This document shows positions 12,751 to 25,862 of a stretch of 64,000 bases of DNA, piece by piece. The translations under genes and the position numbers were made by a program. This DNA comes from Micrasema longulum (Eukaryota; Arthropoda; Insecta; Trichoptera; Brachycentridae), in contig JAGVSM010000453.1 of the NCBI GenBank assembly GCA_022494885.1, forward strand, positions 167,720-231,719, written 5' to 3'. Under the pieces are notes generated by a model, which saw only the letters and a list, made by a program, of their open reading frames with translations, had not been told where the DNA came from and did no database searches. Positions within the stretch are counted from its first letter, which is position 1. The number at the start of each line of letters is the position of its first letter.

Positions 12751-14394
12751 CTGACTGCACTTTTTATTTCCTTCGTTCATTTTATCAAAGAAAAATCTTC
12801 CTCTGTAAGCATAATGATGTTATGCTGTATTTGTTTTTAATTGAGGAATAAAGATGTTTTCAGCTGTTTTGGGTTGCAAACTTACGTAGAAACATTACTA
12901 TGTATTTATGTTGCATTTATGGATTTTACGTAAACATTTTTTTTTACAAAAAAAATTAATAAGATTATAATTTAAACCCCTAATTTTTTTAATAATTGGA
13001 CAGTGGGAAAAGTAGATGGTTTTTTAAAATTAATTTTATATATTTTTTTTGTATTTTTTCGTCCGGCAAAATATATCATTTAGATAAAAGCACCACCCCA
13101 ACCAATAACTCCGTACTGTAACATGGATTGGGCTAATGCGAAGTAAATATTTTTTTTATTTTTCGATGCTTAATATAGTTTTATAAATAATAAATACATA
13201 CATAAGTGTTTTCATTTTATTTACAATATTATTTGTTTGCGCCTTCCATTTTATATTTTCATAAATTATTATGCCTAAATGTTTTACGATATTTTTTTTA
13301 GTTACATCTCTTATATGAGAATGCATTTGATGTTACTAATCACTTTTGGTACATGATAGGATATTATCATGTACCGAATTTAAGTAATATTAAGTAGTTT
13401 CGGCCTTTTTAAAGTAATTACATCTAAAAAATTACTTCAGGGGATCAGTTTTGCGTAGAGCTGAATTATGATGACAGGTAAGTTTTTGCAAAATTTTTGT
13501 TGTTTTTTTTGGTTTTTCATTATTTTTTTTAAAAACCGCATGGAAAAATAACATTTTTTAAATATTGGAAATCCCCGATGGTAAAAATGTGAAACTCTAT
13601 TTTTTAAGAAGTTTAAAAAAAACAAGAAAAAATTATAAAACTTTTCGAGCTTTGAATAACATAATTGAAAAAGAAAAGTTCTAAAACTTTACTTAATCTA
13701 CGTTCAGGGATTAAGGGCTAATTCCATATTCTCAGCAGCTTTATCTCTATTGAAAAATCGTTTAAAATTTATGTCAAACTTGCCAAGGAAAAATTTCGAA
13801 TTTTTCTAAGAAAATTTAAGACTACTTACTCATAATATTAAGAAGTCTATTGACAGTGATAAAATACGCCTAATTTAAATGTAACTTACTCAGATTTATA
13901 TTTTGCGCCAATCACAAGAACCATTTTTTTTTATTACAATTGCCTTATCCGCACCCAGTGATGAATAGGGAACTAAATTGGTACACCAATTAAACGTAGT
14001 TATGCAAAAAGCAGCTAGTCCACAATTTTATAAAAATGAGATATTTATGTTATCGGATGCAGTAAGGTCAATTCTATGTTTTACTAAAAACAGCCAGACC
14101 GCCTTCATACAAAAAACTATTTTTATCATCTTGGCATTTTGGCATCAAAAATGGCATTTCTCAATTTGCAGAAAACACCCACAGCACTAGAAAAAATTTA
14201 TGGTACTTTAAAAACCATAAAAACTAGTCAAACACATTATAAGATTCTTGATTGTCATACAAAAAAAAACTTATGTATTTATTGTTTATCGTTTGTTAAA
14301 GTCAAAAACTTTCCACTTGTTTTGTAAATTTTATAATTCCCTCTTTCTCACAAATCCAATTATCTCAGTTTCACTTGTCTATGGCTGGCTGCTT
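12751..14394. other. No feature recognised
   Basis: AT-rich with long T runs. Frames at 13437, 13978 and 14139 are low complexity. Confidence 0.5.
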
Positions 14395-14680
14395 TCTGTA
14401 TAACTACGTCCAATTGTAGCGAATCTGGATGATTTTATGATACTGAAGTGATCAAACATACGTTTCAGGTGCCAGTATGGGGACAATGAAATGTTGCAAT
14501 GTAGAATTATCTTAAAAAACAATATTTCACACCCCCCTTGCCAGGAATAGAGCCCGGGACCTCAAGAATGGTAGACGAATGCTCTTACGACTACTACACT
14601 GCAAAGCAAACTTTCCTTCACTGAGATAAATATAGTTCATGGTTCTGGTTCTATTTCACACACATGACTGTATTTTTTTT
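14395..14680 (-). mobile_element. tRNA-derived SINE, family A variant with 5' extension
   Basis: Head complement AGCCCGGGACCTCAAGAATG; the body contains CGTTTCAGGTGCCAGTATGG. Beyond the tRNA-like head the sequence continues with TTCTGGTTCTATTTCACACAC, a block also found outside the head at 47.2 and 61.7 kb. So this subfamily carries extra sequence 5' of the tRNA part. Confidence 0.65.
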
Positions 14681-15289
14681 CCACCTAGACAGACAAAACG
14701 TTGTATCAAATAGAAAATAATGACACTATCAAAATGGATAACATTTTAGTAACTGTGCAAAAAGAGCCGTAAGTATATTTTTGTATAAGAAATATACAGC
14801 TTTCAAAGGCTGAGGAGAATTCCAATCTGAAAAAGATTTAGTAGCGATTTACTGCCTTACTTTTCAATTTGTGACTGTCTCGGAAAGAAGGAATTGTTTG
14901 AAAGTTCCACACAGAATGGAGATGTAATGCAATGCTGTTATTTGCGTTTCCGCCACCCTACATCACTATTCCACAGTTCTGTAGACCCACAGATCTACAT
15001 TCAGTTCTAGAGTTCCACTGAACGCATAGCAGATTAACCTGTTCACAACTAGTATTATTTCACAGTATTTTAAAAAGTGTTAATTACCATTAACAATTCA
15101 ATACACTTTTTAAGAAACACTTTTGTAGCAGCATTTCTGATCTGTCTTTCCTCTTAAAAATTTTAAACAATTTTATCGATAGTCCATATCTCTTGGAGCG
15201 TATTTCAATCAATTGTCCCGTAAAGTCAACACGACAAGTTCTTTTATTTTATAATTTATTGCCCAAAAAAAATATGTGCGCAACTGGTT

Positions 15290-15772
15290 TATTTATCGTA
15301 GCTGGTCCAAATTTAATTTACTTTGACCCCATTTAGATATTTTTAATACAAAATTTTGTGACTTCAAAAAAAAACTTTTTGAAAAACTGTAAAATAAAAC
15401 ATTTGTCAGTGTGTAATAATCTACGAACCTTGATTACGAACCTTGAGTGTGTAATAAGTTGATGTTCCTTTAATTATGTTTATTTTATTATAATATAAAA
15501 AATTTGAATTGGTCAACTATACTATGAAAACCCCTCTCCTCCACTCTATTTCCTCATCCCTTAACCTTCTTAAGAGCTTTTTTTTTTTCTCATGTCTTAT
15601 ATAATATATTATTTTTCTCTTTACTGTGTAACATGTTCTCTCATTATATTTGTGAAAAACTTTAACTGGATGTATGTACTATTTTTCATATTTTGTATTC
15701 TTATATAATAACTATTGTTTTTCTTTAATAAATAATAAAAATTAAAAAAATAAAAAAATAAAAAAATTATTA
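15290..15772 (+). repeat. Unclassified interspersed repeat U2, copy 2
   Basis: Contains TTTGACCCCATTTAGATATT, ACAAAATTTTGTGACTTC, TTGGTCAACTATACTATG and CATTATATTTGTGAAAAACT, ending in an A-rich tail AAAATTAAAAAAATAAAAA (about 15737-15772). The tail suggests a retroelement 3' end. Confidence 0.55.
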
Positions 15773-16034
15773 ACGTTTGATAAATAAACATGTTTTTTCC
15801 TTACTAACTGCATCTCAGATTAAGATAAAATTGTGTTGCCTAATGACGTATGGGTAATTAAAAAGACTAGCGGGTAACAATTTTAACGCAATAACCTGTA
15901 CACCATGAGACCGACTAATCTCCAGTCGATTTCTTTTTGCAGGATTTTTACCCGAGAGTACTCGCTAAATTTAATTAAGGATTTTGATAAAATTGACGTT
16001 AAAATCTCTTTTCTTTAGTTTTACTATATTATTT

Positions 16035-16175
16035 TAATCATGTTGTGGTCCGGTGGCTAGTGCTGGTAACTCACTAATTAGAGGTCCGAGGTTCAAACCC
16101 CACTCTACCCCAACTCGATTTCCATTTTCTAATAGTGAATTATTTACAACTTGTTAAAAATGGTCACCAAATTTT
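16035..16175 (+). mobile_element. tRNA-derived SINE, family D
   Basis: Head TGTGGTCCGGTGGCTAGTGC and GAGGTCCGAGGTTCAAACCC, then CACTCTACCCCAACTCGATT and AATAGTGAATTATTTACAAC. Same family, opposite orientation, at 10.44 kb; a head fragment is at 25.81 kb. Confidence 0.7.
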
Positions 16176-16389
16176 AAATATTTGGGTAATTTATAAGAAC
16201 GCTAATACTTTTTTTTTATAGTCTATTATTTTTATTGATGTTTTTATTTTAATTATTAACTGTAAAGTTATATAAAAAAAAACCTAAAACATAAATATTA
16301 TCAAATTTAAATAGGTACAAACGAATGCTTAATTATCAATAGTATATTTTTAATTTTATTTGTATTCTTTAATTTTTCATATTATCGGT

Positions 16390-16830
16390 TCATGTTTTCG
16401 TGTGACGGGTGCGGTAGCCAGGTACATTAAGGGCCAACTCAGAAACCAGAACAGGACTATCAGGACGTCCATTAAGAATATCATGTAAAATCTCCATATC
16501 TAATACCAAACGACGATCCTCAAGACTAAGTATATTATGTTTATGACAAGAAGTTTTATAGTTAAAGTCCGTAAATCTGGATCTCCAATTGAGATGTCTC
16601 AAAAATGTTTTCTGAATATTTTCAAGCCTTATCTTGTGTATGGAATACTGAGGAGACCACACAGAGGAGGCATATTTAAGAAGACTGCGAACGTAAGCGA
16701 AATAAATCAATTTGATACTACCAATATCATTAAAAACTTGGCAAGTGCGGATAACAAAACCTAAGTTTCTGTGTGCCCGGTTCACTTTATTTTTGATGTG
16801 GTTTTCATACGTAAGTTTTACTTGGCAAAA
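16390..16830 (-). pseudogene. Non-LTR retrotransposon reverse transcriptase, C-terminal fragment
   Basis: The open frame (131 residues from the Met at 16785, readable upstream to about 16830 with LTYENHIKNKVNRAHRNLGF) has the signature of the post-catalytic part of jockey/CR1-type reverse transcriptases: RSLLKYASSVWSPQY, then IRLENIQKTFLRHL, then LEDRRLVLDMEILHDILNG. The YADD catalytic block is absent, so it is 5'-truncated. It ends at a stop (16390) followed by an AT-rich tail. No other gene is close. Confidence 0.85.
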
Positions 16831-17723
16831 TAATTTATTTATTTGTTATCTGGAAAAAAACAACAGTGGTTACATATATTGTATACAAAAAATAATAATA
16901 TATATAAACGAAAATTGTGAAAACTGTCAATATATTTACCACGGTGATGTAAGCCATTGATTAAGTACATTATCGGCATCAAAATAAAGCAATTTAACAA
17001 TAAAGTTGCAAATAAAACAAGTATACATATATTTAAATACAGTAATAAAAGTTAAATAAATTGAAGTAACATAAATTTAAAGAATAAGAAAAGAAAAAAG
17101 TCACATAAAAATAATGTAAAAGGTACAAAATAAAATATTGAACACACGAGTCATCTTATTTATCAATAACACTTCCTAAACGTTAAACTTTAAATGTAAT
17201 TAAAATGAAAGTAAAAATCACTAGGTCACACAGTCAATGTCAAATATTCCCTAATGATAAGTTAAGATGTCTACCTGCTACCTATACAATCCCTTAGTCT
17301 TTTTCTAGATACCTATCTGAATAAAACGTGTTTAATTTAAATCGGGCATTCTTATTTCGAGACCTTTATTATCTCAGATACACTTTCCTTTCCCATTATT
17401 TATTCAGGGTTTATTTACCCGAAGACATGCTTAGAAACCACAAAATGAATTTTTATCCACAACATTCAATGGCCGTCACCAAACCCTTCCCCCCTTTGCA
17501 AACAAGTCGACATGCGTCATGCATTCGGAAGGACTCACCACACCTACTCATGCTGTGAAGGAACCAAGTTAGGTTAGGTTATGTGGTAAGACAGGATTTT
17601 GTGATAACAATAAAATGTAATCGAATGTAAACCTGCCACCATGTTTATTTTTTATGTTTTTTTTTATGTATTCATGCAAATACATACATTTAAAAAATAT
17701 AAAAAAACGTATTCCTGACTATA
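16831..17723. other. No feature recognised
   Basis: AT-rich. A frame at 17328-17558 has no domain. Two TTAGG units at about 17570 are too few to be telomeric. Confidence 0.45.
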
Positions 17724-18008
17724 CAGGGTGTTCTTTGAACCCTGTCATATCCGAAACCACGATGATCAGTATGGGCAAGAAGAGATATTAGCATATTTAA
17801 AAAAATATTTAAAACAAAGAAAATTTAAAAAAATATATAATTAACAAAACAAATGGTTGCTTACTTCTACAGAGGAGAAGCGAGGAGAGCGCAGTCACGC
17901 ATTTTTGGCGTATCAGACTTCCCTTCCCCCCTCTCCTTGTTTCACCCTTGCAGAAGTCAGAAACCATTTGCATTTTCTGATATTATATTTTTCAAAATTT
18001 TATTCGGC
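17724..18008. mobile_element. Fold-back element F, right end lost
   Basis: Begins CAGGGTGTTCTTTGAACCCT and follows the 42.2 kb copy through the GC-rich centre to TTCAAAATTTTATTCGGCTTA. There it changes to sequence resembling a LINE-like 3' end (GCTTAACATGGTCACAGCC, compare GCTTGACACGGGCATAGCC at 41.37 kb). Confidence 0.75.
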
Positions 18009-18419
18009 TTAACATGGTCACAGCCTAAGAACCCATTATATGTTAGTGAATATGTATACAAAAGTATTTTTTTTTTTATTAAATGATACAATTTTTTGTT
18101 TTTTTTTGTACTCCCAGGAGTTATAACAAACTTATTTTGGGACAGAATAATATTTACGTAAAGGAATTGTAATAATAATAATATAGTAACAAGTAATAAC
18201 ATGTCCATAAAACTGAAATAAGATAGCAAGCAAGTATATAACACAAAGAAATTAATACAATTCATAATAAAAATAAATACATGAATAAATACTTTGGGAC
18301 ATGAAAATATTTTTTGAATACCAAAAAAACTGGGTATAAAAATTAAAAACAAGACTAGGTATTGTGTTAGATGTGTAGTTTAAGTGTTTTATAATATTCC
18401 CCGATTATTCCGTGTTTTG

Positions 18420-18680
18420 ATCAGGAATCCTAAGTGTACGAATTACTTTGAATTCATCCCTCGTACACCGCCCCAACCAAATCCGGGGGACCAAACAAGG
18501 CCAGACACGATGGACGTTTATAATTCAAATTCGGAATTCCGATCACATGACTAAGGGAGTTGGTCTACCCGCCGCGCCCCCCGATGGCCGGGGGTGTAAA
18601 CTAACAGAAAAACGAAGTCTCCTAATTTTAAAATCGGGTCTCATATTTTCACGGCACATGGATGCTGATCAGGATTGAGG
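18420..18680 (+). other. GC-richer fragment, probably retroelement debris
   Basis: Contains CGCCCCAACCAAATCCGGGG and CGCGCCCCCCGATGGCCGGG. The 76-codon frame (18448-18678) ends just before GAATAAAGAAGAAG, resembling LINE 3' ends, but no conserved residues were recognised. Confidence 0.35.
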
Positions 18681-19179
18681 TATGACGAATAAAGAAGAAG
18701 ATTGAATTAGGAAAAAGCGTGATGGAGAATCATCACCATTTTCATTTCCACAACTTACGCAGCATAAGGCATTTCAATCGCATCGCATCACCGATCATTT
18801 GTCACATACAGTTTTTTTATTTAATTTTCAGAGCTCGATTTTTGCGAACTCCTGAATCTTATTAACGTTAAACCGAATTTATTTACTGGAAGTACAGATC
18901 TATTTGCAACTACTTACGTAGATACTAAATAATACGCAGGACTCTCTGATTCCGCATTTACATCATAAGCCAACCAATTTACCTATTAAATGTTTTTTTT
19001 AAATTTATTTAATGTGATTTATAAGTTTTAAAAAATTACGAAAGAATGCATTGCATGATAAGGCAGAAGTACAAATAAAAAAAACAGAATAGACAAATGT
19101 ACCTAAACTTTTAAAATGTATTTATTCATTTATTAAATACACGGCTTAAGTCACTGACAACAGCTGTATGAAGATAAAC

Positions 19180-20085
19180 ATAAGGGTATTAAAAGCGAAC
19201 TTAGAAATCTCCACCAAAAACGGAAAATTAGTTTTTGATGACATGATAAGCCATACATAAAACCCTACGGACCCAAATAATAACATGATTTGAAACCGTC
19301 TGTAAATCTTGCAAAAATAGATTTAAATTATACTACTCGATACCGCAAACGTAGCATTTTCTATTGGGTCAGTAGAAGCATAATTAGAAATCTCACAATG
19401 AGGAAGTTCAGTGGTTTTTTTCAAATTTTTTAATTGTTAATAGACTGTTAAACGAAGTCAATTTTTTTTTTAATTTTTACATATCGTATTATCGGTGCTA
19501 CGATTTTTTAAAGTTTTGTATTTCTGAAATAACTCCGCGTGTGACGTCAGAGGTTCATTTCCGCTTATTCTCATTCAGTTTTTCCCATTGGTCTAGAAGC
19601 GACAAGCAGACCGGAAATCTTCCATAGCTCTCAGATTATAGGTTGATTCACATGAACCAGTGAGGTCATTTAAAGTAGTGCGTTTTTATTAAAATATTTT
19701 TTATTATTTTTTCTGGACATTTTCAAGAAACTTTGCCATACAATTTAATGCTCTAATTTTTACCCCGCGTAAGAAAACATTTTTTGTATCCAATTTCCCG
19801 TAGGGCTGAAGTTCCTCATTCTTTTTTCAAAGTTTTTCGCAAATATCCCAGTAACTTCTTCAATGGAGATTTCTAAATTTGCTTCTAATATCCTCATATG
19901 AACAATTAACTGAACATAAAGAAAATGAAACAAAGACAATCGAGGGTAGTTAAATAATGTACATAATGTATTTGAAAACAATACTAACATACAAGACTTC
20001 GAGCTAACCCATGCCAATCCATATTTATCACACACTGTGTTAATGGCGAAGAGATCTACTAAAATACAACAATGGCTCATTTTAA
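19180..20085 (-). repeat. Unclassified interspersed repeat U1, copy 1
   Basis: Minus-strand blocks match the plus strand at 40.1-41.0 kb: CAGCCCTACGGGAAATTGGA, GCAAAGTTTCTTGAAAATGTCC, CTCACTGGTTCATGTGAATC, and TCGTAGCACCGATAATACGATA. About 0.8-0.9 kb. A 106-codon minus frame (19760-20080) has no recognised domain and is probably incidental. Confidence 0.6.
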
Positions 20086-22525
20086 AACTTTTCTTTTAAG
20101 ATAAACCAAAATCTCTAGTACGGTTATGTCAAAAGCAGACAGAACCAAAGGGCATGTATGACGAGATGTATGAATGTGGATGAAGCCAGGAAAGCACGTC
20201 AGGATAGACGTGTGTGGCGATACACCCTCCCTGCCCACCCCCACGGAATGGCGTGATGATAGTAGTAGAAGTAAGGCGTTTTTAAATTCATTGTTTAAAG
20301 CTAAATTAAAGACGTTATAAACATTAAATTTCTTTCTAAATTGAAATGAAAAAATGCACAAATATGCGACGTTTTCTCTAATTTTGATGAGTACTTTTTT
20401 TTATTTAAATAAAACTAAAATTATGTTTTCTTTATATCTTGTTCCTATCATTATTTTATCAGTTTCTAATAATGCGTTGAGCTCCGTATTCATATTTTAA
20501 TAAAAATTCCAAAAGTAAAGTTTATTTAGTTTTTGTTAAAGACATGTTGAAATATCAGCTATGTATTTTATCATTAAATTCAAACACTGTATGCAATGAA
20601 TTTATTTCCTATTATTCTAGTTAGTATTGTTGTATTTGAGTAGGCAAAATTCAGCTGCAACCAACAGACGTGAAATGCGCCACAAGCTCCCGGATCATTC
20701 AGGGTAGTTTCCGGTGTTTAGCGCCAAACCGGAAGTACATATCTACAACAGATACAGCCTCTGCCAAGCGTGTCAACGGCCGGGACACGCGCAAATTAAG
20801 AAATAAGAGAGATTATTCAAAACATAACATTAAATAATTAATACATGAATAAAATATATTTGAACTTTTATGTGTGGAAAAATGTTTTGTAGGACAAAAA
20901 AAATACAGTTTTTGATTAGATTGGCTACTCTCAGGTAAAAATTCAGAAAAAAATATCTACTGGAAATGACTCCGCCTTGCAATGTACTAGTTCGAACATT
21001 TGCCTACTATGCCAAAAGTTTTAGATCTCAGCTAGATCAACTTAAAATATTTAATTAATGGTTTATTTTTCTGTAGAATATTTTATTAATTCAAGAAGTG
21101 TAAGCTTTGTTTTATTGCTCTGTACAATAAGATGTATTACTAGTTTTTAAATAAATACATTTAAATAGTAAATAACATTATAAATGTGTTAAAACAAACA
21201 AATCATTTACTCAATACTAGTAAAATTCTAAACACGTTCTACCGTAATATTCGAAATAAATATTCAGAGAAAATTTAAAAATTGAATAATGAAAATTGAA
21301 AATTTTTTCAATAAAAATTGTAAACTTTTTTGAGAAAGGTACATATTTGGAAGTTGGTTTTCGACCTTTAATCGACTGGTTTGAGTGATGACTTTTCACA
21401 CTTACTGTAGCATTAACAATTTTGCCTATCGACAGAAACTACAGAAAATACTAGTAAAGGTTTGTTTGTACGTCGTAAAAATTTATCCTTAACGGTAAAT
21501 CGCAGCGATGTGAAATTTGGGCATTCTTGATCCAATTTATTAGTCAACTGTTCTGGTTTTGAGTTTTACTTTTCCCGGCTTTCTTCAGTTTCAAATTAAA
21601 CTCAATGACAATAAGTCACAGCGACGTAAATTTTCAAAATATTTCATAGTAAAACAATGATAATAACAGCACATTTTTTAAGTAAAATTTTAATTGGAAT
21701 TGCTCCCGAGCAAAGCCGTTTAAAAAAATAGTTATCACACTTACTTAATATAAGTTGATTTTATATTTGTTACGCTTTTAATATTTAGTAGGGTGGTTCA
21801 TAAATGACTGAGATTGTAGTTTGTATGGTCTTTCCGGAAAATAATGATAAAATGAACATTAACTAGAAACAAAACAAAGTATCTACGTAACCTTTATGCT
21901 ACATTAAAACAGCCACATCGTTTTCGGGAATGTTCCACGGCTCGGCTTTGTGGCGCCGAAAATCACAAACCGACATTCTAAAACACGTTTTATATTTATA
22001 ATGGTTAAAAGTAACCACAAAACCATGGAGTGTTTTAAATAAAATACGCAAAGTTCTAATTCAATTACATTTAAATAATGTTACTGCGTAATTTGTGTAA
22101 AATCACTAAAATGTATGAAATATGCCGATCGATTTCAGAACATGATTATTGCTTTGTCAAGGCTTTAAAATAAATTAACAATAAATATTTTACATCTTAC
22201 AAAATAACAAAAAGATATCTAAAATATATCTGCCACCATTTAGTCAGTGTTATACGTCCAGTCTACAGATTTTAAACAAACGAATAAGGGTCTGCATGTC
22301 GTTCGTATTGGATTTTATAATATTTTTTAGTATTAAACATTTTCAGAAAAAGTTATGTCATTTGATGAATAATTATGAGAATATTATTATTGTGAGATTA
22401 CTTAATTTCTTATTTTTCTATACTATCTATTGTGCATAGAGGTTTGTTAAAAATCCTGCATGATAAAATAATAGTAGTATAAAATAATATTTATACCAAC
22501 AATGTTTGAGTATGTACAAATGCTT
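20086..22525. other. No gene recognised
   Basis: AT-rich. A modestly GC-richer patch at 20650-20800 (GCGCCAAACCGGAAGTACAT) and another at 21905-21965 hold nothing I could identify. Confidence 0.45.
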
Positions 22526-22559
22526 GCAGACTGGCTGGATTTCCTCCTTAGGGAGTTAT

Positions 22560-22738
22560 TCATATTTAAATGTATTGCAACAGAGAGGAAAAACATTATT
22601 GAGAAGGGAAAAGTGAAGTGAAGGGAAGGTTAAGTGGCCACATAAACCAGCCAATGACAGGTCATAAGCCCTGTAAATGCCTAGACTTCCATTTTCCCTT
22701 CTCAATAATGTTTTCCCTCTCTGTTGCAATGAATTTTA
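22560..22738. mobile_element. MITE family M copy
   Basis: Ends ATTGCAACAGAGAGGAAAAA and the complement at 22733, inner block CATAAGCCCTGTAAATGCCTAGACTT. The left inner arm is deleted. Upstream of it lies a GACTGGCTGGATTTCCTCC block, also seen next to the 24.6 kb copy. Confidence 0.75.
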
Positions 22739-23394
22739 AAATTTATGTGTTCAACCAATATAATAAAAAAAGTATTATTATTGTTTTTCATTAGATCCTG
22801 AAATTAGTGTATAAATTAATGTTTTCGTTTAATGGAATATTTTCTGGCAACATTTGCGCTTTGTAAAAGCATTCAGTTATGAATATGCAGAGTACGAAGT
22901 AGAGACACGGACTCGTACCACAGTTCATATTGTGTTGGCGATGCGGTTAACATTTCTATGTTGGAGAGGAAAGTTCAGTAGCCAAATGCCGCAACTAATG
23001 CCGCGTTGTTTTACCCTCTCCCTTCCCCTTCGGAGGGTTGAAAGCCAGGCGCCCGTGTAAGAATAATTTCATTAATATTTGCAGAACCCGCAGACCGTGG
23101 ACTAACGCTCTTTGATTTGGAAAATACGCAAGTAAAGTAGTTGCAACATTGATTATAAACATAATTTAAGACTACATTGCCAAAATTACATGCATTCCGC
23201 TTCACCCATCAAAAAATTTCAGAAGCCGACATTTTACAATTTGATTTACCGGAGTTAACTTTGTACATATTTTTCAGACATTTAAACTATTGTTAAAAAT
23301 GACTGACTCGTTCAAAACTAAAAGTGTTTAAAATTAAACAAAGTTTGATCGCACCAATTTAGTTGCGTTTAATTTATTTACTGTACTAAAGAAT

Positions 23395-23850
23395 ATATTC
23401 TTCTTCTTCTAGTGCCTTGGCGATCACTAGAGTGAAAGCAAAAGTATCTGTCCTGGGCTAATTTTACATTTCGCAGCCAGGACGACTGCTTATTGATGTA
23501 TGATTATTGATGTGATGATGATGTATGTTACGCCGTAGTGATTCCTGGGAAAAGATGACCAGAGTGGTTTCCCGTTGCCTTATCTGGTGAATTTTCTGTC
23601 GAGGTTACCTTCCCTTAGCTGGTCAGTTTTGGTTTTGAGGCGCCAAAAGCTCGCCTTTCATCCCCTCATTATTTGCTGTGATCACACCGTTATGAGTGAG
23701 ATCCCATTGCCCTGGGTTCGCGACGTGGACGCTAACGAGTTGGACTAGTCAGTAGTGTTGCCGGTGGAATGCAACTGGGCGTTCGCAGCATCTTCAGCAA
23801 GATGTGACTCACTGCGACCCCACTGACATTTCGAACCCCAAATAATATAT
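23395..23850. repeat. GC-richer unclassified block
   Basis: About 450 bp clearly richer in G+C than its surroundings, with landmarks AGCCAGGACGACTGCTTATT, GGAAAAGATGACCAGAGTGG, TTTCCCGTTGCCTTATCTGG and CTTCAGCAAGATGTGACTCA. No open frame or splice pattern convinced me. It reads like an interspersed repeat, but there is no second copy in this window. Confidence 0.4.
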
Positions 23851-24583
23851 ACATTTACTTATAAAATTTAATTCGGTATTTCGTATTTTTTCTTTGAAAT
23901 AAAGATTGAAACTTATTTTATTTTTGATAAGTAAGACGAATAAAGTATTGAAGAATCAAAATCACAACGTTAAGGCGATTAATAATAATAGTTACTGTTT
24001 TAATAATTGTGCATTTAAAAACGAAAACTATTTTCACCGTACTAAACGTTTGTTTTTTACGCATTAATATGAAATATAAAAACTCATTATCTGATTCCAC
24101 ATTCCTCATTACTTAATATGTATAACATAATGTACTTTTTTTTACAAAGTTAATATGTGCAAGTCTTATCTCCCAATTAAAAACAGCTGTTAGTTTGAAT
24201 TAAGTAGGTTATTTTTGTTTCATGTATTAGTGTGTATCTTTTGATATATATTTATGGTTTTCTACTACAAAATTTTGAAAAACTCTTCTTTTTACCAGTC
24301 TGTTTTTTGGTTTGCTGGAAGATGTTGCTTTTAGCAATAAGTCCGTCAAAGTACTTATTCCTTGTACTTGACGTTTTAAATAAATAATAAAAAGTTAGGT
24401 TCTCATAAGCTAGTAAAAAAATGTTATTCTAGTGACGAGAACTCCAAAATCAATGTTTTATACTTTTTTCTCATAAAGTATAAAAATAAAAAACCTAAAT
24501 AGTTAACAATATTTTGAGTTTGTCCAAATTTTTGTAGACAAGGACTGGATTCAACTCCCTGGGGAGCTGTTTATATTAACATT

Positions 24584-24804
24584 TTACATTGAGATGAAGA
24601 ACATTCAAGATAAGGTAATATAGAAGTCTAGGCATCTACAGGGCTTATGACCTGTCAATGGCTGGTTTAAGTGGCCACTGTACACACTGTGTAACATTCA
24701 CCATTCTGCCTATATTTGAACATCTATATTCCTTCGTCATAAGCCCTGTAAATGCCTAGACTTCTGTATTACCTTCTCTTGAATGTTCTTCATCTCTGTT
24801 GTAA
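24584..24804. mobile_element. MITE family M, best copy
   Basis: A 221-bp element with inverted repeats of about 75 bp: left TTACATTGAGATGAAGAACA, then AGTCTAGGCATCTACAGGGC; the right end is the complement of TTACAACAGAGATGAAGAAC and the same inner block. The centre includes CACTGTGTAACATTCACCAT. Several relatives lie in this window. No coding capacity. Confidence 0.82.
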
Positions 24805-25454
24805 AATCTAAATAGTTAACCTGATAGCTACATATTGGTTTTAAAAAATAAATAAATAAAAATGTCTAGATATTTAAACATGCATAAATGGCGTTATTTC
24901 ATTCGATTTTAAATCTGCATGTCATGTATTGAAAAACTAATCATTCCATTAAGTTAAACATGTGTTTAAGATAGCTATTCGGGAATAAATTAAATAGTTT
25001 GTTTATATAAATGGTGATAAAAAAAAGGAATAAAGTATAAGTAAGTATTAAGGAACTGTTAGAATTCTAGAATGCAACGGAACGAAATGGGAGGTCTCAA
25101 GGCAAAGAACAAACCACTAACTGTAGTGAAAGTTTAATATATTATTTGGTATGTTTTGAAATACTATGACCACAATATAGTTTATTAAGAGAACTAGAAA
25201 ATAATCAAAACTATGTTTTGGTCTTCTAAATGAATCAAGCATAAAACTCAGGTGACTCAAGTCACCACATAATAATTGATTATAATAATAACGGACAATT
25301 AAAGTTACATTCTTGTAGAATATAATAGGATGAGTGATACTCAGTGTGTTAATTAGAACCAGAAACCCTGGCGGAGTGTTTTAACCTAATATCTATTCTC
25401 GAATAAAATCCTGAAAAGGTAAATCGATTGGGAAAAGTCTGCCGCGAATTAAAG

Positions 25455-25712
25455 TGGTTGGAGCGCTTTCGCCTACCATGCTTGAGGTCCCAGGATCGTT
25501 TCCCGCAGGGAAGGCTTGAAATATTTGTTTTCAAGTTGTTGCAACATTGCAATATTTTACCGTCCTCAGACTGGCAACAGAACCATAACACTGATCACTT
25601 TATCTTCGTGTAATAGATGATTAAGATAAGCTGAATTTGGTGTTCCAATGCAGTGCCCTTTAAACCATCGGGTGTGGATTGCGGTATGACGATTATGATT
25701 CACCTTAAGGAC
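25455..25712 (+). mobile_element. tRNA-derived SINE, family A (diverged)
   Basis: Plus-strand head with GCGCTTTCGCCTACCATGCT and GAGGTCCCAGGATCGTTTCC, then GAAATATTTGTTTTCAAG, and a 3' end TGGTGTTCCAATGCAGTGCCC with GATTATGATTC tail. Confidence 0.65.
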
Positions 25713-25807
25713 GATTTAGTTTTTCCTATTGAAATCTATTAAAATAACTCAACTATGCAAGCTTAATGAGATTAAAAATAATATTTATATAAAGTAAGCG
25801 AAAAATC

Positions 25808-25862
25808 GGGTTGTGGTCCTGTGTCTAGTGCAGCGGATTCACAAATCAGAGGTCGATACTAA
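25808..25862 (+). mobile_element. SINE family D head fragment
   Basis: GGGTTGTGGTCCTGTGTCTA and ATTCACAAATCAGAGGTCGA match the head of family D; the rest is missing. Confidence 0.5.

Noticed and set aside
17568..17582. GTTAGGTTAGGTTA, like the insect telomere repeat
   Set aside because: Only two complete TTAGG units in ordinary DNA; chance is likely and no array is present.
17957..18352. 131-codon minus-strand frame
   Set aside because: A hydrophobic, lysine-rich translation of T- and A-rich DNA overlapping the fold-back element; no family features.
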